Below, piece after piece: positions 59,732-60,106 of a DNA stretch of 60,106 nt. A program made the position numbers and the translations under genes. The number at the start of each line of letters is the position of its first letter. The first letter of the stretch is position 1. Location of the stretch: contig CAJTKG010000008.1 of assembly GCA_910576935.1 (NCBI GenBank), positions 1 through 60,106 on the forward strand, read 5' to 3'. Source of the stretch: an uncultured Muribaculaceae bacterium (GTDB taxonomy: Bacteria > Bacteroidota > Bacteroidia > Bacteroidales > Muribaculaceae). The notes beneath the pieces were generated by a model that was given only the letters and a program-made list of their open reading frames with translations, did no database searches and was not told where the DNA came from.

Positions 59732-60106
59732 TATCGTGGTCGTGGTGGGGGATCTATTTTCAGGTGGATGAGGATGGGGAGCGGTGTGTAATTGCTTGAT
59801 TTTGTTGCGTTTTTGGCCGATGGCCGGGAGGCCATCGCTCCAGACGCTGTGGATTCGGACGGTGGATGGGGGTCGCTATGCATAGCGACCGTACTTGGCT
59901 TGAATGAGGGGTCGGTGTATTCTTTGAGGCCGGGCCAGCGGTGGAGGTGGGGGATGTCGGCGCGGGCGTGGAGGATCAGCAGGCTGTTGGGGTTGCTCGA
60001 GATGACGGGGAAGACGGCGGTGGCGACACGGCGGAAGTCGTTGTTTTTCCTGGCGGGGCTGCACACGCCGTAGTCCTGAATGTCGAAGAGGAGGGCGGTG
60101 TCATAG
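59731..60106 (-). CDS. Partial gene of unknown family (start outside the window)
   Basis: A frame open on the minus strand from the window edge to a stop at 59731-59733, with marked C-ending codons (GCC, CTC, ATC) over about 60038-59890. Visible residues are ALLFDIQDYGVCSP, then FPVISSNPNSLLILHARADI and WPGLKEYTDPSFKPS. I do not recognise the family. The last 50 or so residues (Pro-, Ser- and Ala-rich) are translated from the palindromes and repeat DNA, so the original C-terminus may have been replaced. The start codon lies outside. Confidence 0.6.
   Translation of the reverse strand, partial: YDTALLFDIQDYGVCSPARKNNDFRRVATAVFPVISSNPNSLLILHARADIPHLHRWPGLKEYTDPSFKPSTVAMHSDPHPPSESTASGAMASRPSAKNATKSSNYTPLPILIHLKIDPPPRPR
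59818..59837. repeat. 8-bp stem hairpin with GGGA loop
   Basis: CGATGGCC pairs with GGCCATCG around a 4-base loop. It lies within the second direct repeat unit and inside the frame of the partial gene. Confidence 0.6.
59871..59890. repeat. Perfect 20-bp palindrome
   Basis: GGTCGCTATG followed by CATAGCGACC is an exact palindrome without a loop. It lies in the partial gene frame at the point where the codon pattern stops looking like coding DNA. Confidence 0.75.

Larger units (their letters stand above)
59631..59856 (+). repeat. Direct repeat pair of 25 bases
   Basis: The segments 59631-59655 and 59832-59856 agree at 21 of 25 positions, sharing TCGCTCCA and GTGGATTC. The TCGCTCCATG part also flanks repeat copy A near 89-102. 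They frame repeat copy B and the palindromes, so the whole stretch appears to be a composite of short repeats. Confidence 0.6.

Noticed and set aside
59792..60073. 93-codon plus-strand frame at the window end
   Set aside because: The codon bias in this stretch favours the minus strand; the residues look like a shadow and include the translated palindrome.
59955..60106. NamZ/DUF1343 similarity of the partial gene (FDIQD segment)
   Set aside because: Only the five residues match; what follows does not fit the NamZ family.
1..60106. CRISPR arrays, prophage, IS transposases, tRNA genes and known defence systems
   Set aside because: No spaced direct-repeat arrays, integrases, transposases, tRNA cloverleaves (apart from the tmRNA) or restriction, toxin-antitoxin or Cas genes were seen.

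Overview
This 60.1 kb window looks like a chromosomal segment of a Bacteroidales bacterium, most likely from the Muribaculaceae or a close relative (the family is an inference). The order is supported by a tmRNA whose tag reads GENNYALAA, many promoters of the Bacteroidetes type (TAnnTTTG, sometimes with TTTG 20-21 bases upstream), the RprX/RprY two-component pair, a PorV/PorQ-family outer-membrane protein, SusC-like outer-membrane barrels and families largely restricted to this phylum (DUF4251, DUF5683, DUF5106, DUF2027-Smr). Most genes are moderately GC-rich with C/G-rich third positions. The potassium transporter (15788-17158), the bile-salt-hydrolase-like gene (32040-33095) and the barrel gene at 43542-45632 are visibly more AT-rich.

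Layout. 1-203: copy A of a dispersed repeat and a terminator. 204-6320: gdhA, divergent from a porQ-cmk-ispH-exonuclease-lipoprotein-SGNH hydrolase operon. 6340-17158: a minus-strand run of a Fur-type regulator, a GH43 exo-enzyme, rprXY, a YtfE-like di-iron domain fused to a LuxR HTH, nhaA, lepA and a Trk/Ktr channel. 17314-20514: an ECF sigma factor / anti-sigma operon carrying three predicted envelope proteins, two of them paralogous. 20586-24268: gltX-waaA and an ArgC homologue that has lost its catalytic Cys and His. 24262-31606: a DUF5106 thioredoxin-like protein, fba, a formate/nitrite channel, an EEP-family protein with two rhomboids, hup, rubrerythrin and a DUF4251 protein. 32040-33677: a choloylglycine-hydrolase-family enzyme and ssrA. 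33915-43125: nhaC, then a minus-strand block for envelope and murein metabolism (PAP2 phosphatase, GH3-beta-lactamase-like fusion, 5'-nucleotidase, M13 peptidase). 43542-50975: two TonB-receptor-like barrels around DUF2027-Smr, a flavodoxin-ferredoxin and a membrane-anchored HTH regulator. 50976-58289: surE, then parA-parB-DUF5683-mltD-OPT closed by a strong terminator. 58316-60106: a frameshifted outer-membrane protein gene, an SMR exporter, and a repeat-rich tail with copy B of the dispersed repeat in the opposite orientation, running into a partial minus-strand gene whose end is built from palindromes.

Most of the window is housekeeping: translation (gltX, lepA, ssrA), chromosome segregation (parAB), cell wall and envelope (ispH, waaA, mltD, GH3 fusion, PAP2) and redox or nitrosative stress (rubrerythrin, YtfE-LuxR, Fur-type regulator). 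I found no CRISPR array, prophage, transposase or integrase, and no recognisable defence system. The most unusual items are the catalytically empty ArgC homologue, the YtfE-LuxR fusion, the autoregulated near-leaderless Fur-type gene, the sigma/anti-sigma operon with paired envelope proteins, the single-base frameshift at 58649-58653 and the inverted dispersed repeat near both ends.
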